In this document: piece by piece, positions 41,908 through 52,427 of the stretch
How the letters are laid out: the number at the start of each line of letters is the position of its first letter
Numbering within the stretch: position 1 is the stretch's first letter
Assembly: GCA_020466095.1 (NCBI GenBank)
Contig: CM035807.1
Location: 24,828,129 to 24,892,128 of the forward strand
Direction: 5' to 3'
From: Chlorops oryzae
Taxonomy: Eukaryota > Arthropoda > Insecta > Diptera > Chloropidae
DNA: 64,000 nt
Made by a program: the position numbers and the translations under genes
Notes under the pieces: generated by a model
Database searches by the model: none
Seen by the model: only the letters and a program-made list of their open reading frames with translations
Told to the model about the DNA's origin: nothing

Positions 41908-43857
41908 ATGGACAAACTCGAATACAGAAGCGTCATTCGATTCTTAGTGCTCGAAGGCGCCACAGCAAGCGAAATTCATGCAAGAATGGTTAAGGCTTAC
42001 GGAGACCTAACGCCTTCACCCTCGACTATAAAAAAATGGGCTTCCGAATTCAAACGGTAATGCATTCATTTGTCCTTCAGGAGCATTTTATTCCATTTTT
42101 CTTTTTAGGGGACGCACTAGCATAAAAGATGACCCTCGAGAAGGTAGGCCTCGTTGCGCAACGGGATTCGATGTTGTTCAAAATGTACTTCAGCAGGTCA
42201 TTGAAGAGATATCAAAAAACTTATTTTTTTATACTTAATAAACCTTTTCAGGTCATCACAGATCGCCGCCTGAAAGTTCGTGAAATCGCTGATGCGGTAT
42301 GTATCCAAAATTTTCTATACTGTTTTTCACTGAATTTAAATTTGAAATAACGTACTAAAAGAAAGCTAGCAATATCCTGGATGTAACGATATACAACTTG
42401 ATTTTGTATATATTAGATAAATTTCAAAAGCAATGGTAGTCATCATGGTAGGGACGCTGCTCTCGTATACTTTAAGTTCAATTTTCAATATAAAAGGAAT
42501 GTGATAATTTAGATTGACTTGAGTTAAAATTTGAAAAAGCGGCAGGTTTATTGAAAATATAGGAAAAGAAATTATAGCTTTCAATTGCAAGAGTTGACAT
42601 TGCGGACGCTGCAATAAATGGAAGTTTTTTTCGGATCAATATGAAAATTCCTCGATTTCCGTGAAATTATCAATGTTACAAAAAAAGTTTAACAATGTTA
42701 AATGAAGCGCAATCTGCCTTTGTTGAAATTAAAAACAAATTTTATAGCGTAAAAGTTCATATCGCTCATTTACTTCAAGAATGTCATATCTCAAAAACAC
42801 GATTTTTAAGTTAAGTTAAGTATGTTAAGTGAGGAAATATTCGGTGTATCATGCCTCATATTGTGTAAAAATTTCGTATCAATACTTAGTATACGCTCTT
42901 TATGGGAAGAGAATAATGTCTTATTTTTTCATCAAATTGCCAGTGAATTGAAAACTTTAAACGTGTTTCTCTCAAAATCGATGACATTTTTGAAGTAAAT
43001 GAGCGATTCCTTTCCTCCCTTTCTTTATTCCTTATTTCTTTCTGCAATAGGTTAATATATCCACCGGTTCTTCGTTCGACATACTTACAAAACAATTGCA
43101 TATGAGGAAACTACATGGTCGATGGGTGCCCACTACTCTTAGCGATGAGCAAAAACGTACAAGAGTTAAAGACTCCGAAGCATGTTTGTCTGTTTTTCAT
43201 AACAAAGATATCAATTTTGCACACCGCTTTGTTACTGTCGGTGAGACATGGATACACATTTATGAGCCACAAGCTAAGAAAGAAGAATTTAGTCCACCAC
43301 TGAAGATTAAAAAAGCTTCAACATCGAGTGAGAAAGTTTTAGCGCTTATATTTTGGGATTCTCGTGGAGTATTACTTATCGACTACCTTGAGCGAGAAAG
43401 GAAAATTGCTGGTCAATATTATGCAAATCTGTTGGAACAATTAAGTGAAACTTTGCGAGAAAAACGGTATGATATGTTACAAGATGGAATATTTCTTTAT
43501 CAAGACATCACGCTCACTGATAACAAAGACTTAGTAGCAAAAAAGCTAATAGAATTAAATATCCAAGTACTTGAGCATCCACCGCAATCACCAGACTTAT
43601 CACCTTCTGACTATCACCTGTTTCCGAAGTTGGAAAATTTCCTTCAAGCAAAACGATTTACCACTGTTGAAGAGGCAATCAGTGCTGTTGAAAAGTATCT
43701 TGATGATTTACCGATCAGTAATTACAAGGACGGTGTATTATCACTAGGAAAACATTGGCGTGATTGCATTAACTCTGGTGGCGGTTACACAGAACCTTCT
43801 TCTAATAGCAATACAAATGAAAATCAAGAACTTTTGTCAGAGACTGTTAAAATTTAG
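41908..43857 (+). CDS. Mariner-transposase-derived protein, copy 1 (four exons, 362 residues)
   Basis: Exons 41908-42056, 42109-42196, 42252-42296 and 43051-43857 join in one frame (introns 52, 55 and 754 nt, all GT..AG). Exons 1-3 code for a paired-type helix-turn-helix DNA-binding region of mariner kind (EIHARMVKAYGDLTPSPSTI, KKWASEFKRGRTSIKDDPR, EGRPRC, then LKVREIADAVNISTGSSFDI). Exon 4 carries the linker (RKLHGRWVPTTLSDEQK) and the DDE domain. The catalytic motifs are VTVGETW (normally with Asp where Gly stands), YQDITLTD and PQSPDLSPSDYHLF, the last two 34 residues apart as in mariner D34D. So the fold is kept but the first metal-binding Asp is lost. Length matches active mariners (about 345). 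Ordinary mariners have no introns; an exapted DNA-binding gene is the best reading. Confidence 0.8.
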
Positions 43858-43916
43858 ATGAAAATCTTATTATCATTGCATGAAAACTTAAAGATTGTTT
43901 TAAAATGAGTAGGTAC

Positions 43917-45027
43917 TAGGGCTCTTGAAATTATTCGAATAATTCGAATACTCGAACGTTAGAATAACAATTTTATGTACGATTCTTAATCAAATACTAC
44001 TATTCGAATAGTTGACGTTCTTCGATTATTCGAATAGTTGTTCAAATGCGACTATTCGAATACTTGTTCCAAATCGATCGATCGGATATAGCAATAAATG
44101 TCATGATATACGAAAAATAAAGAGAAATGTTAATTTGCAAACATGGCGTCGAAAAAAGTTAGATGGGTGTGGAACTTTTTTGAAAAAAATTTGATGGCAA
44201 GCAAGTTACTTGCTCTATTTGTGGAACAATGCTGTGCTACCATAACTCCACGACTTAGGTAAACAACCATTTAAAACGAAGTCCACAAAAAGAACCAAAG
44301 TTGTGTATGCGACACGTAAGTTGAATGTATTAAAAATATCTATTACTACATAATCCTGGATGAAAACTTTTAGTACACCAGAAAAACTTTTTGAAATGCA
44401 AGCATGGACCTCAAGTGGCCGTAAGAGACAAAAAATGGAGGACTACGAATGAACTTTCGAGCGGCAGAAAGGGTCATCCAAGCAACTTCGGCCCGAAGAG
44501 AGAAAATGTCATCGCAGCAATATCGATCCGCAATTGAACACAATATACAAAGTGTCAACTTAGCAATTTCTCCCTATAAATATGGATTAACGATTATTGG
44601 AAAGGGACTTGGTTTTCAGTGTTCAAAGTCTCAAGTCTGAGAGACTGCGACAGGGCGTGGACTTAGTAGGAGGCTAAGCTTGTATCTAAAAAGGAAAAAG
44701 GAATTAACAAAATAAAAAAGATTTGAAATTAATTGCCGCGCGTTCTTTTTTTTTAATTTAAAGAATACAACAATTTACTCATGCAGGGTAATGTAATGGT
44801 TTTCTGGATTGCACATTTTCTGAGTTTGGAGCTGAAAGCAGAGCAGAGCCTCTTGTTCAATCCTCTTTTTTTTATATAGAGTTTGAAGCAACTATTCGAA
44901 TAATCGCTGGCTTTCGAATATTCGACGGCTAGCGATTATTCGAATAGTGAAAATAGATTTTGTCTATTCGAACAAGGCCGTATTCGCATAATTCGAATAT
45001 TCCAATACTCGAATGTCAAGAGCTCGA
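43917..45027 (+). mobile_element. hAT element remnant with ATTCGAATA-rich ends and a BED zinc-finger fragment
   Basis: An 8-bp duplication GTAGGTAC (43909-43916 and 45028-45035) flanks ends TAGGGCTCTTGA and, inward from the right, TCGAGCTCTTGA. The subterminal regions repeat ATTCGAATA words. From 44142 a frame starts MASKKVRWVWNFFEK and, after a shift, continues with GKQVTCSICGTMLCYHNST, a BED-type zinc finger as found at the N-terminus of hAT transposases. The remainder is broken and internally deleted. Inserted 38 bp after copy 1 of the mariner-derived unit. Confidence 0.8.
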
Positions 45028-45070
45028 GTAGGTACATGTTAAGTACTCGAAACGTAAAAATTAAGTTTTT

Positions 45071-46140
45071 TTAATGGTCTTCGTCTACGAATAATGGCAC
45101 CTCGTTGATGGCATTATCAAAAAAGGAGGGATTTAGTTTCACAAGTAAGATGGTTTCCAATGCGTACTTGTTAAGTCGGTTCCGGTTATATACTAAAATC
45201 TGTTTTAAAGAGGAAAAAGCTCGTTCACATGTAACCTGAAATTGGTTTTAATATTAAATCGGATTAATAAATGCATAGATATGGATTTTACTTGAGTTGG
45301 TAGAACCGCATAGCAAACATTGCTTAGCGCATATAGCTCTGGATCGCTGTATTGTTTATCTCTCCAAAAATGAAGAACGTTGGTGTCTGCTCGCAAAAAC
45401 GTTAGCTGCAGATCTTCAATTTTCGGATATGTATGTACAGTGGAAATCGTTTATAGCAGGTCCGGCTATAACAGACTATCGTATACAACAAACAAAACCT
45501 CTGGTCCTCCTACACCTACAAGTGTAATGGGAATAATACATAGGAATTCGTATGTAACGGACATCGCTTGTAGTAGACATATCGCTTATAAAATACACGC
45601 TCAGAAGTCCCCACGACTCGATAGTACTGTTTATAACAGACAAATGAAGAATTCTACTGTTACATTTTCGTGTTTTATGTTCGTGTTATTAGATGTACAT
45701 ACATAACACAAACATACGTAGATCACAGCTTCTCAGAATTTAGTTTCAATCGAGATGTCAACTAGACGACAACTTACTGTTTCGCTATAATTTGTCGATA
45801 TAAGTCTACTATATGCGATATACCTGTAATAACAGAAACCGTACATAACAGACACTTGAGGTCTGTTATAAACGATTTCCACTGTACGTCGAAACTTTCG
45901 TGGGCTTTTGACAAAAAAATTTGTGGTGAAATATTCATTAGGATATTCATCTGCCTTCTGGGAAAACTTTGCTATTTCTACCAACGAAGATTTCGCTGCA
46001 CACGGGCAAATTTGAATATTGGTATTGATCAGGTGAATCTTGAAACAATTGAAAATTTTTTAAATACATTTTATGCCCGTCGTCTGCATCGAATTCTTCC
46101 TGGTCATCCTCAAAAACATTGCAGTGTGATAATATTTTTG
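45071..46140 (-). pseudogene. hAT transposase C-terminal part, interrupted by a MITE
   Basis: On the minus strand, exon pieces 45292-45433 and 45071-45235 join across a 56-nt GT..AG intron and give VLHFWRDKQYSDPELYALSN followed by TCERAFSSLKQILVYNRNRL and KYALETILLVKLN, the hAT dimerisation domain, ending at a stop at 45071. Upstream of the pogo-like MITE (45434-45893), further minus-strand sequence (45894-46140) with FEDDQEEFDADD-type and EYPNEYFTTNFF segments seems to belong to the same gene but is not in one frame. The N-terminal and RNase H-like parts are missing, so it is a broken copy. Confidence 0.65.
45434..45893. mobile_element. TA-flanked pogo/Tc1-type MITE
   Basis: TACAGTGGAAATCGTTTATA at about 45433 (continuing GCAG) is mirrored by the end at 45893 (inward TACAGTGGAAATCGTTTATA, continuing ACAG). 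The arms match at 24 of 25 positions. Internal words such as TATAACAGAC recur, as in pogo-type elements. It sits inside the hAT transposase remnant. Confidence 0.7.
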
Positions 46141-46225
46141 TAGTTTTAATAATGTTAGCCTCATTGTCACATGTGATTCATACTATCTGGCTTAAACTTA
46201 TTTCATATTTCGAACGAGTATTTAG

Positions 46226-46627
46226 TAGTATTGCAACGGATAGTGTATCCGGCCGGATGCCGGATATCCGGCTGTCGGATAGTTAATATTTGTTGTTATA
46301 TATTTTTCGTTCTTAAAGTCATATTTAATGGCGTAGCAAGGCTCCTGAGCGTTGCCGTTTGGTAGAAAAAATTTTGAACGTTATTTTTTGACACAGCACA
46401 CATTTATTTCGAGTATTTGGACCGAACTGCAATAAAAAAAACTCAGAAAATGGAAATTTTCTGTGAAAATGTAGGCGGAACTGCATCGGGTTTCCTCCAA
46501 TAGCTCCAATTTCTAATTTGCATCCGGGTACAAATACAATATAGCACATATTTAATGTGAGGTATCCGGCGGCCGGATAGTGGTGATATCCGGTATCCGG
46601 CCGGATACTAAATTTAAGGCCGGATAG
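46226..46627. mobile_element. hAT-like element with CCGGAT/ATCCGG-rich ends, right end lost
   Basis: It begins TAGTATTGCAACGGATAGTG followed by several CCGGATATCCGG-type words, and ends abruptly within GGCCGGATAG where the LINE begins. Its relative at 62510-62832 shows the missing right end (ATTGTAACTCTA), which mirrors the left end here. No transposase. Confidence 0.6.
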
Positions 46628-47883
46628 ACCTACTCTCAGGCTCTCACCAACTACAATAAAGAAATCAAGAAGGCAAAGAGGGAGTCCTTCAAACGATTCT
46701 GTGAGTCCATCTCAGATGCGCCGACCAGTTGTCGCATGCAAAAGATTCTCTCTACAGAAAAACAGACACCCATCGGCACTCTTGCTGATGAAAACGGTCA
46801 TAAGACTAAATGTGAAAAGGGAAGCCTTACATTACTCACACGAACGCATTTTCCAGGAGCGTCGATTATAACAGATATGACTGAACCCAGACCTACTGCA
46901 GTACAAACGTACTGTCCAAGCAGAGAGGACTGGGAGCTCGCGAAATCAATCTGTTCACCTAACTCAGTGGATTGGGCACTGAGTACATTTAAACCATACA
47001 AAGCTGCAGGAGATGACAAAATATTTCCTGCTCTACTGCAGAGAGGAGAGCATACAATGCAATCCTCTCTATCACGTATCTACCAAAGCAGTTTGGCATT
47101 CGGCTATATTCCGAAAAGTTGGACGACAGTTAATGTTGTCTATATACCCAAACCAGGAAAAACAGATAAACAAAACCCCAAGGCCTTTAGACCAATAAGC
47201 TTAATGCCGTTTGCACTAAAAGGCCTGGAGAAAATAGTTGACAAGTATATCAGAGAAGAAGCCCTGAAAGCAAGACCTCTAAATAAGAATCAACACGCAT
47301 ACCAAAGAGGCAGATCCACAGAAACAGCTCTGTCAAACCTGGTACAGATGATTGAAGACTCCATTCAAGCGAAGGAAATATGCCTAGTGGCGTTCCTAGA
47401 TATTGAGGGAGCGTTCAATAACACCACATTCGAAGCTATAAGAATAGCTCTGGAACAAGCGCATGTACCCAAAGTCCTAGTAAGATGGATATCATCTATG
47501 CTAGAAAGCAGGATCATCAAATCCAGCTTAGGAAGTACAACCGTTACGGCGATCACAGCCAGAGGCTGTCCACAAGGGGGAGTACTCTCCCCCCTGCTCT
47601 GGTCTATGGTCGTGGACGACCTACTTCGTTCACTACATGAACAAGGAGTACATATTGTAGCCTATGCCGACGACCTAGCAGTAATTGTGAGGGGTAAGGA
47701 CGGATCGATAATATCTGAACTTTTGCAATCGGCATTGAGGCACATCGAAAAATGGTGTCAAAATCAGGGTCTGTCAGTTAACCCAGACAAAACCAACATT
47801 ATCCCTTTCACTTTGAAGAGGAAACACACACTAAAACAGCTATCGATTTTTGGTAAAAAAACGTTCAATACACAACCGAGGTA
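46628..47883 (+). pseudogene. LINE reverse transcriptase part, first reading frame
   Basis: Open from the 5' truncation to a stop at 47882 (a Met at 46736 is internal). It contains the RT fingers (NVVYIPKPGKTDKQNPKAFR), palm motif A (AFLDIEGAF), motif B (ARGCPQGGVLSPLLW) and the catalytic YADD at 47663-47674. The frame breaks near an A-run at about 47853-47860, after which the polymerase thumb continues in another frame (VRYLGVILDSKLSW). A single-base insertion explains this, so the copy is probably inactive. Confidence 0.8.
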
Positions 47884-49290
47884 AGATACCTGGGAGTTAT
47901 TCTAGACAGTAAATTGAGCTGGAATCTACATATCGAACATATATTTAAGAGAGCAACAATTGCTATCTGGACGAGAAAAAAACCTTGTGGGAAGAAATGG
48001 GGTATAAGGCCAGTCTGGTTGTCCAAAATTTACTACCTAGTCATTCTTCCCCTTATAGCGTACGGAGCTCTGGTATGGTGGACGAAAACCACCGAAAAGA
48101 CCACTGTAAACAAACTGGGCAAAATACAAAGATTAGCCAGTGCGAGCATCACGGGTTGTATGAGGACCACCCCCACAGCAGCGTTGAACACGATGTTATA
48201 CATGCTGCCACTGGAGATGGAAATTCAGAAATCAGCCCTACTAGCTGCACATAGGATTTATCACTTGGGCCTAGCAAAACCCAAACTTAATGAAAGAGGA
48301 CATCTTTCGCTCATAGAGAAGAGGTTGAACACAGGAGCTTTCTCAATGCCCCTTGACAACATGCTTCCTAAATACTCTCTTAACAAAAGATATAACATCA
48401 CAATACCAGACAGAGGCAGTTGGGAGGAAGACAGAATCATCCCACCTGAAAATGCAATTGTATGGTATACGGATGGCTCTAAGACTGAAGCAGGAACCGG
48501 CGCCGGTATTCACACCACGGGATACGGAGAATGTATAGGACTTGGAAAAAGCGCAACGATATTCCAAGCAGAAATGCTTGCGATAAACTATTGCAGCAGG
48601 CATTTACTCGGCCTACATACAGAAAACAAACAAATCATCATAATGTCAGACAGTCAGGCTGCTCTGAAAGCTCTGAAGTCTCACAAAGTGAACTCTAAGC
48701 TAGTCTGGGAAACAGATAATGTTCTACAAGAGCTAGCATGCAGAAACCAAGTGACTATACACTGGATACCTGCACACAGTGGCTATGAGGGAAACGAAGA
48801 AGCAGATAGACTGGCTAAAGAAGGAGCTGAAATACACCCAATTGGACCTGAACCAATATTAGGTGTCAGCAAATCGTACTTCTCTCGTGCTGCAAAAACA
48901 GAATTCCTCAACAAGGCGAACCGAGAGTGGAACAGCATCACAGGACAGAAAAACACAAAACTGTTCTTTCCAAACTACTCGGAAAAGAAAACTGAGTACT
49001 TGCTCGAACTGAGTAGAGCAGAACTAAAGGCAATGACGGGAATGCTAAGTGGTCACTGCCAGCTCAACAAACACAAAAAGCGGATGGGTTTAACCAACAG
49101 CGAAATGTGTAGACTGTGTTTGGAGGATGAAGAAACCCCCATACACATACTAGCAGAATGCCCAGCCATATGCGGACAAAGAAGATCCATATTGGGTAGG
49201 GAAATCATCCAGCAGACAGAATTGCAGGAAATTGACCTTAAAGGTGTAAACACCTTCATAAGGAACACCAGAGTGAACAAAATCCTCTAA
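47860..49290 (+). pseudogene. LINE C-terminal part: thumb, RNase H, CCHC motif
   Basis: Continuing from QYTTEVRYLGVILDSKLSW, this frame is open to a stop at 49290. RNase H motifs are VWYTDGSKTEAG, FQAEMLAINYC, IIMSDSQAALKAL and IHWIPAHSGYEGNEEADRLA, with all acidic catalytic positions present. The C-terminus has CRLCLEDEETPIHILAEC, a CCHC-type knuckle of non-LTR elements. In a complete element it would be fused to the RT. Confidence 0.8.
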
Positions 49291-49409
49291 CATATTACCG
49301 GGTTTGGCACAATAGTCCAACAAGACGCAGTGCCACAGACAGGATATGTCCGTACCCTTCACCAATAAATAAATAAAATAATATATATATATATATATAT
49401 ATATAATAC

Positions 49410-49690
49410 TATATATAAAAGTATTTACTTTGAAGTAAAACAAAGTTGTGTTTTTTGCAATATATGAAGTTTTATGTAGGCCATAACTAAATTTTGTTGA
49501 AAAATTCACGAAAAGGCATGAAACCCCTAAATATGCTTCAAATCGCCAAATATGCAATTTGCACATGCAATATGCATTTGCATATTTTTAGTTGCTTTGT
49601 TAATAAGTCAAAGAAAATGAAATTTAACTGGCAGATAGAGCTTAAAAGAACGATGAGAAAACATCCCTTTAAATTAGTTAAGCAATTTCA
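49410..49690 (+). repeat. 5' flank repeat shared by copies 2 and 3
   Basis: From AAAAGTATTTACTTTGAAG through overlapping ATGCAAATT/ATATGCATTTGC words to AGCAATTTCAAAC this matches 52750-53031 almost base for base. Copy 1 lacks it, so the duplication that gave copies 2 and 3 was longer. Confidence 0.75.
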
Positions 49691-49691
49691 A

Positions 49692-50276
49692 ACTTTTTCC
49701 GCGCAAAATTAGCTGGAAAATGCATATAGATTTATAGAAAGTCCCTGTTTCTTGCAATTAAATCGACTCTATGTAATACGAACAATCCAAAGTCTTCAAA
49801 AACACTAATCGGCTGTTCAAGAAATGCTCGGCGAAATCGCTGATGACGTTGGTTGACGTTATGACGTCATTACGAATGAAATACAAAGCACAGCTGATTT
49901 ATAAGGGAATTTATTTAATTGATTGGATATTGAAATGAACACTTAAAGTGACCCGAAGCCATTATTTTATGCAAAAAAAAGGACACTGAAATGGACAAAC
50001 TCGAATACAGAAGCGTCATTCGATTCTTAGTGCTCGAAGGCGCACAGCAAGCGAAATTCATGCAAGAATGGTTAAGGCTTACGGAGACCTAACGCCTTCA
50101 CCCTCGACTATAAAAAAATGGGCTTCCGAATTCAAACGGTAATGCATTCATTTGTCCTTCAGGATCATTTTATTACCATTTTTACTTTTTAGGGGACGCA
50201 CTAGCATAAAAGATGACCCTCGAGAAGGTAGGCCTCGTTGCGCAACGGGATTCGATGTTGTTCAAAATGTACTTCA
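49692..50276 (+). pseudogene. Mariner-derived gene, truncated copy 2
   Basis: It matches copies 1 and 3 from the 5' flank through exon 1 (start 49991), intron 1 and most of exon 2. One base is missing in exon 1 (GGCGCACAGC at about 50040, against GGCGCCACAGC in copy 1), and the sequence stops after TGTACTTCA, three bases before the exon 2 donor. A 24-bp piece of the unit's 5' flank (ACTAATCGGCTGTTCAAGAA, 50298 on) then reappears, followed by a pyrimidine tract. It cannot make the protein. Confidence 0.8.
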
Positions 50277-50318
50277 CGACAATAAGAGTTCAAAAAACTA
50301 ATCGGCTGTTCAAGAAAT

Positions 50319-50470
50319 GCCCTCCTCCTCTCTCCCTCCTCCTCTCCCCTCTCTTCCTCCCCTCTCTCCCCCCTCCCTCTCCCCTCCTCCCCTCTCCCTC
50401 CTCCTTCTCCCCCTCCCCTCCCCTCTCTCCCTCGTCCCTTCCCCCCCTTTTCCCTTTCCCCCCCAACCTC
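50319..50470. repeat. Polypyrimidine (CCT/CT) tract of about 150 bp
   Basis: Almost pure C/T on the plus strand (CCCTCCTCCTCTCCCTCCTC and similar). It directly follows the truncated copy 2. It could form triplex structures or reflect an end-joining or assembly junction. ORFs through it are artefacts of composition. Confidence 0.8.
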
Positions 50471-51146
50471 CCATTTTCATATTAATAAATTCCATTTTTA
50501 AAAAGTCAGACCAAATTGGATTCCCCAAATATGAATTTACACGGCAAAATAATAAACTTTTGTTGAAAAATTCAGAGATATAGATGTAAGTGTACCACGT
50601 AAGGCCCTGCTTCCCTAACGCCAAATTGCAATTTTAACCAACTTCTAACTTATTAATGTTTCTGTAATTGCACATGTTGAAACATGTCCTCAAGTTTAAC
50701 TGTAGAAATAAAAAATTAAGAAAATCGCACTATAATTTGGAGCACAGTTCAATTGAAAATAACAAAGGTAAAAAAGCCATTTTTATAGTGGACGATGCTT
50801 AAAAAATAATGATCTATAATTAAATTGGGTTGCTATTCGTAAAAACAACCAAAGTCTTAAACTAATGGGATACAGAGTATATTTCTGGGTAAAAAAATCA
50901 ATAGAACGTTGGTTTTTTCTTGGAAGAAATATGAAGGCCACAGCATAAAAAATTCAACAACGGTCATTAATAGACCTTGGTATTGAAATGAACTGAGGTC
51001 AAAAGACGGCAACCATACCTTTTTTGCTAAAATAAGGTAATCTTTAATGTAAATCAAAAACAGGATGGTAACATTCGTTAAGCTTTTTTCAAAACGAATT
51101 TTGTCTGATATTGGTTTTTTACGAGCTTTTACAATAACGTCGACTG
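50471..51146. other. Repeat-poor spacer
   Basis: No gene. AT-rich sequence with no readable element ends. Confidence 0.4.
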
Positions 51147-52427
51147 ATAAAAAAGGGCCTAACCAAATAAACAACATTTTTTTGTCAAAATTCGTTTTTA
51201 TTATTCAACATAGTTTCCCTTTAGGAGGCGATACAACGATTATAGACCCTTCCAATTTTTTGAGGCCATTTTGGTAGTACTCCTTCGGTTTTGCCTCAAA
51301 ATAGGCCTCAGTTTCAGGCGAGCTTTATTGCAACCAAATTTTTTCTACAATCCTTTCCAGGTCTGAGTCACAAGAAAATCGCCGCTGAAAGGTCAAATCT
51401 GGGATACGGTAGGTGGGGAAGCAATTCGAAGCCTAATTTCATGAATTTTTGCCATCGTTCAAATAACTTAAAGGACGGCTGCAATATCCTTGGTGGAACA
51501 ACACTTGATTCTTCTTCATATTAGAATTTTCCCATTGACCTTCAAACGCTCCAATAACGGATTTAGTCACTGCTGATGGTTTTTTCAATCTCAAAAATCG
51601 ATAAAAATTATTCCATGACCATCCCAAAAATCAGAGGCCATTAAATTGAAAGGAAATTATGAGTCTTTCCACGCTTTTAAGTCTTTCCACGCTTCGGAGA
51701 CGGTTCACCGATCGCTGTCCACTCAACGGACTGTCGATTGGAATCAGGAGTGTAGTGGTAGAGCCATGTTTCATCCATTGTCACATATCGACGCAAAAAC
51801 TTGGGTGTATTGCGAGTTAACAGCTGCAAACACCGCTCAGAATCATCAACACGTTGTTGTTTTTGGTCAAATGTGAGCTCGCGCGGCACCCATTTTGCAC
51901 AGAGCTTTTTCATATCCAAATATTGATGAATGATATGACCAACACGTTCCTTTGATATCTTTAAAGCCTCTGCTATCTCGATCAACTTCATTTTTCGGTC
52001 ATTCAAAATCATTTTGTGAATTTTTTTGATGTTTTCGTCGGTAACCACCTCTTTCGGGCGTCCACTGCGTTCACCGTCCTCCGTGCTCATTTCACCACGC
52101 TTGAATTTTGCATACCAATCAATTACTGTTGATTTTCCTGGGGCAGAGTCCGGAAACTCATTATCAAGCCAAGTTTTTGCTTCCACTGTATTTTTTCCCT
52201 TCAGAAAACAGTATTTTTATCAAAACACGAAATTCCTTTTTTTTCCATTTTTTTCACAATAACAAAAGTTGCTTCACAAAAGACGCTCTATCTCACAAAC
52301 TTATTGACTTACAGACGTCAAATTTTGACACGAATCATTTGAAGGTTGCCACTATATAAAAAATAATATGCATTTAATACTAGCGACGCCATCTATGTGT
52401 CAGACGGGGACTTATCAGCCAACCTGT
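51147..52427 (-). mobile_element. Decayed mariner element (mellifera-type)
   Basis: The right end (minus-strand 5') has AGGTTGGCTGATAAGTCCCC, the typical mariner inverted repeat of this subfamily; the left end is degraded (GGGCCTAACCAAATAAAC near 51150). The minus-strand ORF 51677-52186 encodes the helix-turn-helix (WLDNEFPDSAPGKSTVIDWY), the linker (KWVPRELTFDQKQQR) and the first catalytic motif YVTMDETWLYHY with Asp intact. A frameshift near 52190 separates the true start, and stops and deletions break the DDE domain after PSPKRGKT; a later minus-strand scrap reads VLFHQGYCSRPLSYL where HQDN is expected. Inactive. It is a useful contrast to the mariner-derived gene copies, which have introns and lack this Asp. 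Confidence 0.85.

Larger units (their letters stand above)
41612..43879 (+). repeat. Duplicated genomic unit carrying the mariner-derived gene, copy 1
   Basis: From TTTTTCCGCACAAAATTAGC to ATCATTGC this segment is nearly identical to 53032-55287, including introns and about 300 bp of 5' flank, and its first part also to 49692-50276. Because introns and flank are shared, the copies arose at DNA level and not from mRNA. No terminal inverted repeats or target duplications are seen at the unit's edges. Confidence 0.8.
46628..49380 (+). mobile_element. 5'-truncated non-LTR retrotransposon (LINE) with RNase H domain
   Basis: The element lacks its ORF1 and endonuclease. It starts in the region just before the reverse transcriptase (NYNKEIKKAKRESFKRF), runs through RT, RNase H and a C-terminal CCHC motif, and ends in an ACCAATAAATAAATAAAAT tail followed by (AT)n. 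RT style (FRPISLMPFALKGLEKIVDK, FLDIEGAFNNTTF) and the presence of RNase H suggest the LOA or a related clade of the I group. It follows the truncated hAT-like repeat at 46226-46627. Confidence 0.85.

Noticed and set aside
46798..48603. Minus-strand and alternative-frame ORFs in the LINE
   Set aside because: Shadows of the reverse transcriptase and RNase H frames.
49378..49405. AT-rich run as a replication origin or scaffold site
   Set aside because: A plain (AT)n microsatellite at the LINE tail; nothing else supports a function.
50310..50624. ORFs across the pyrimidine tract on both strands
   Set aside because: They are open only because the C/T composition lacks stop codons.
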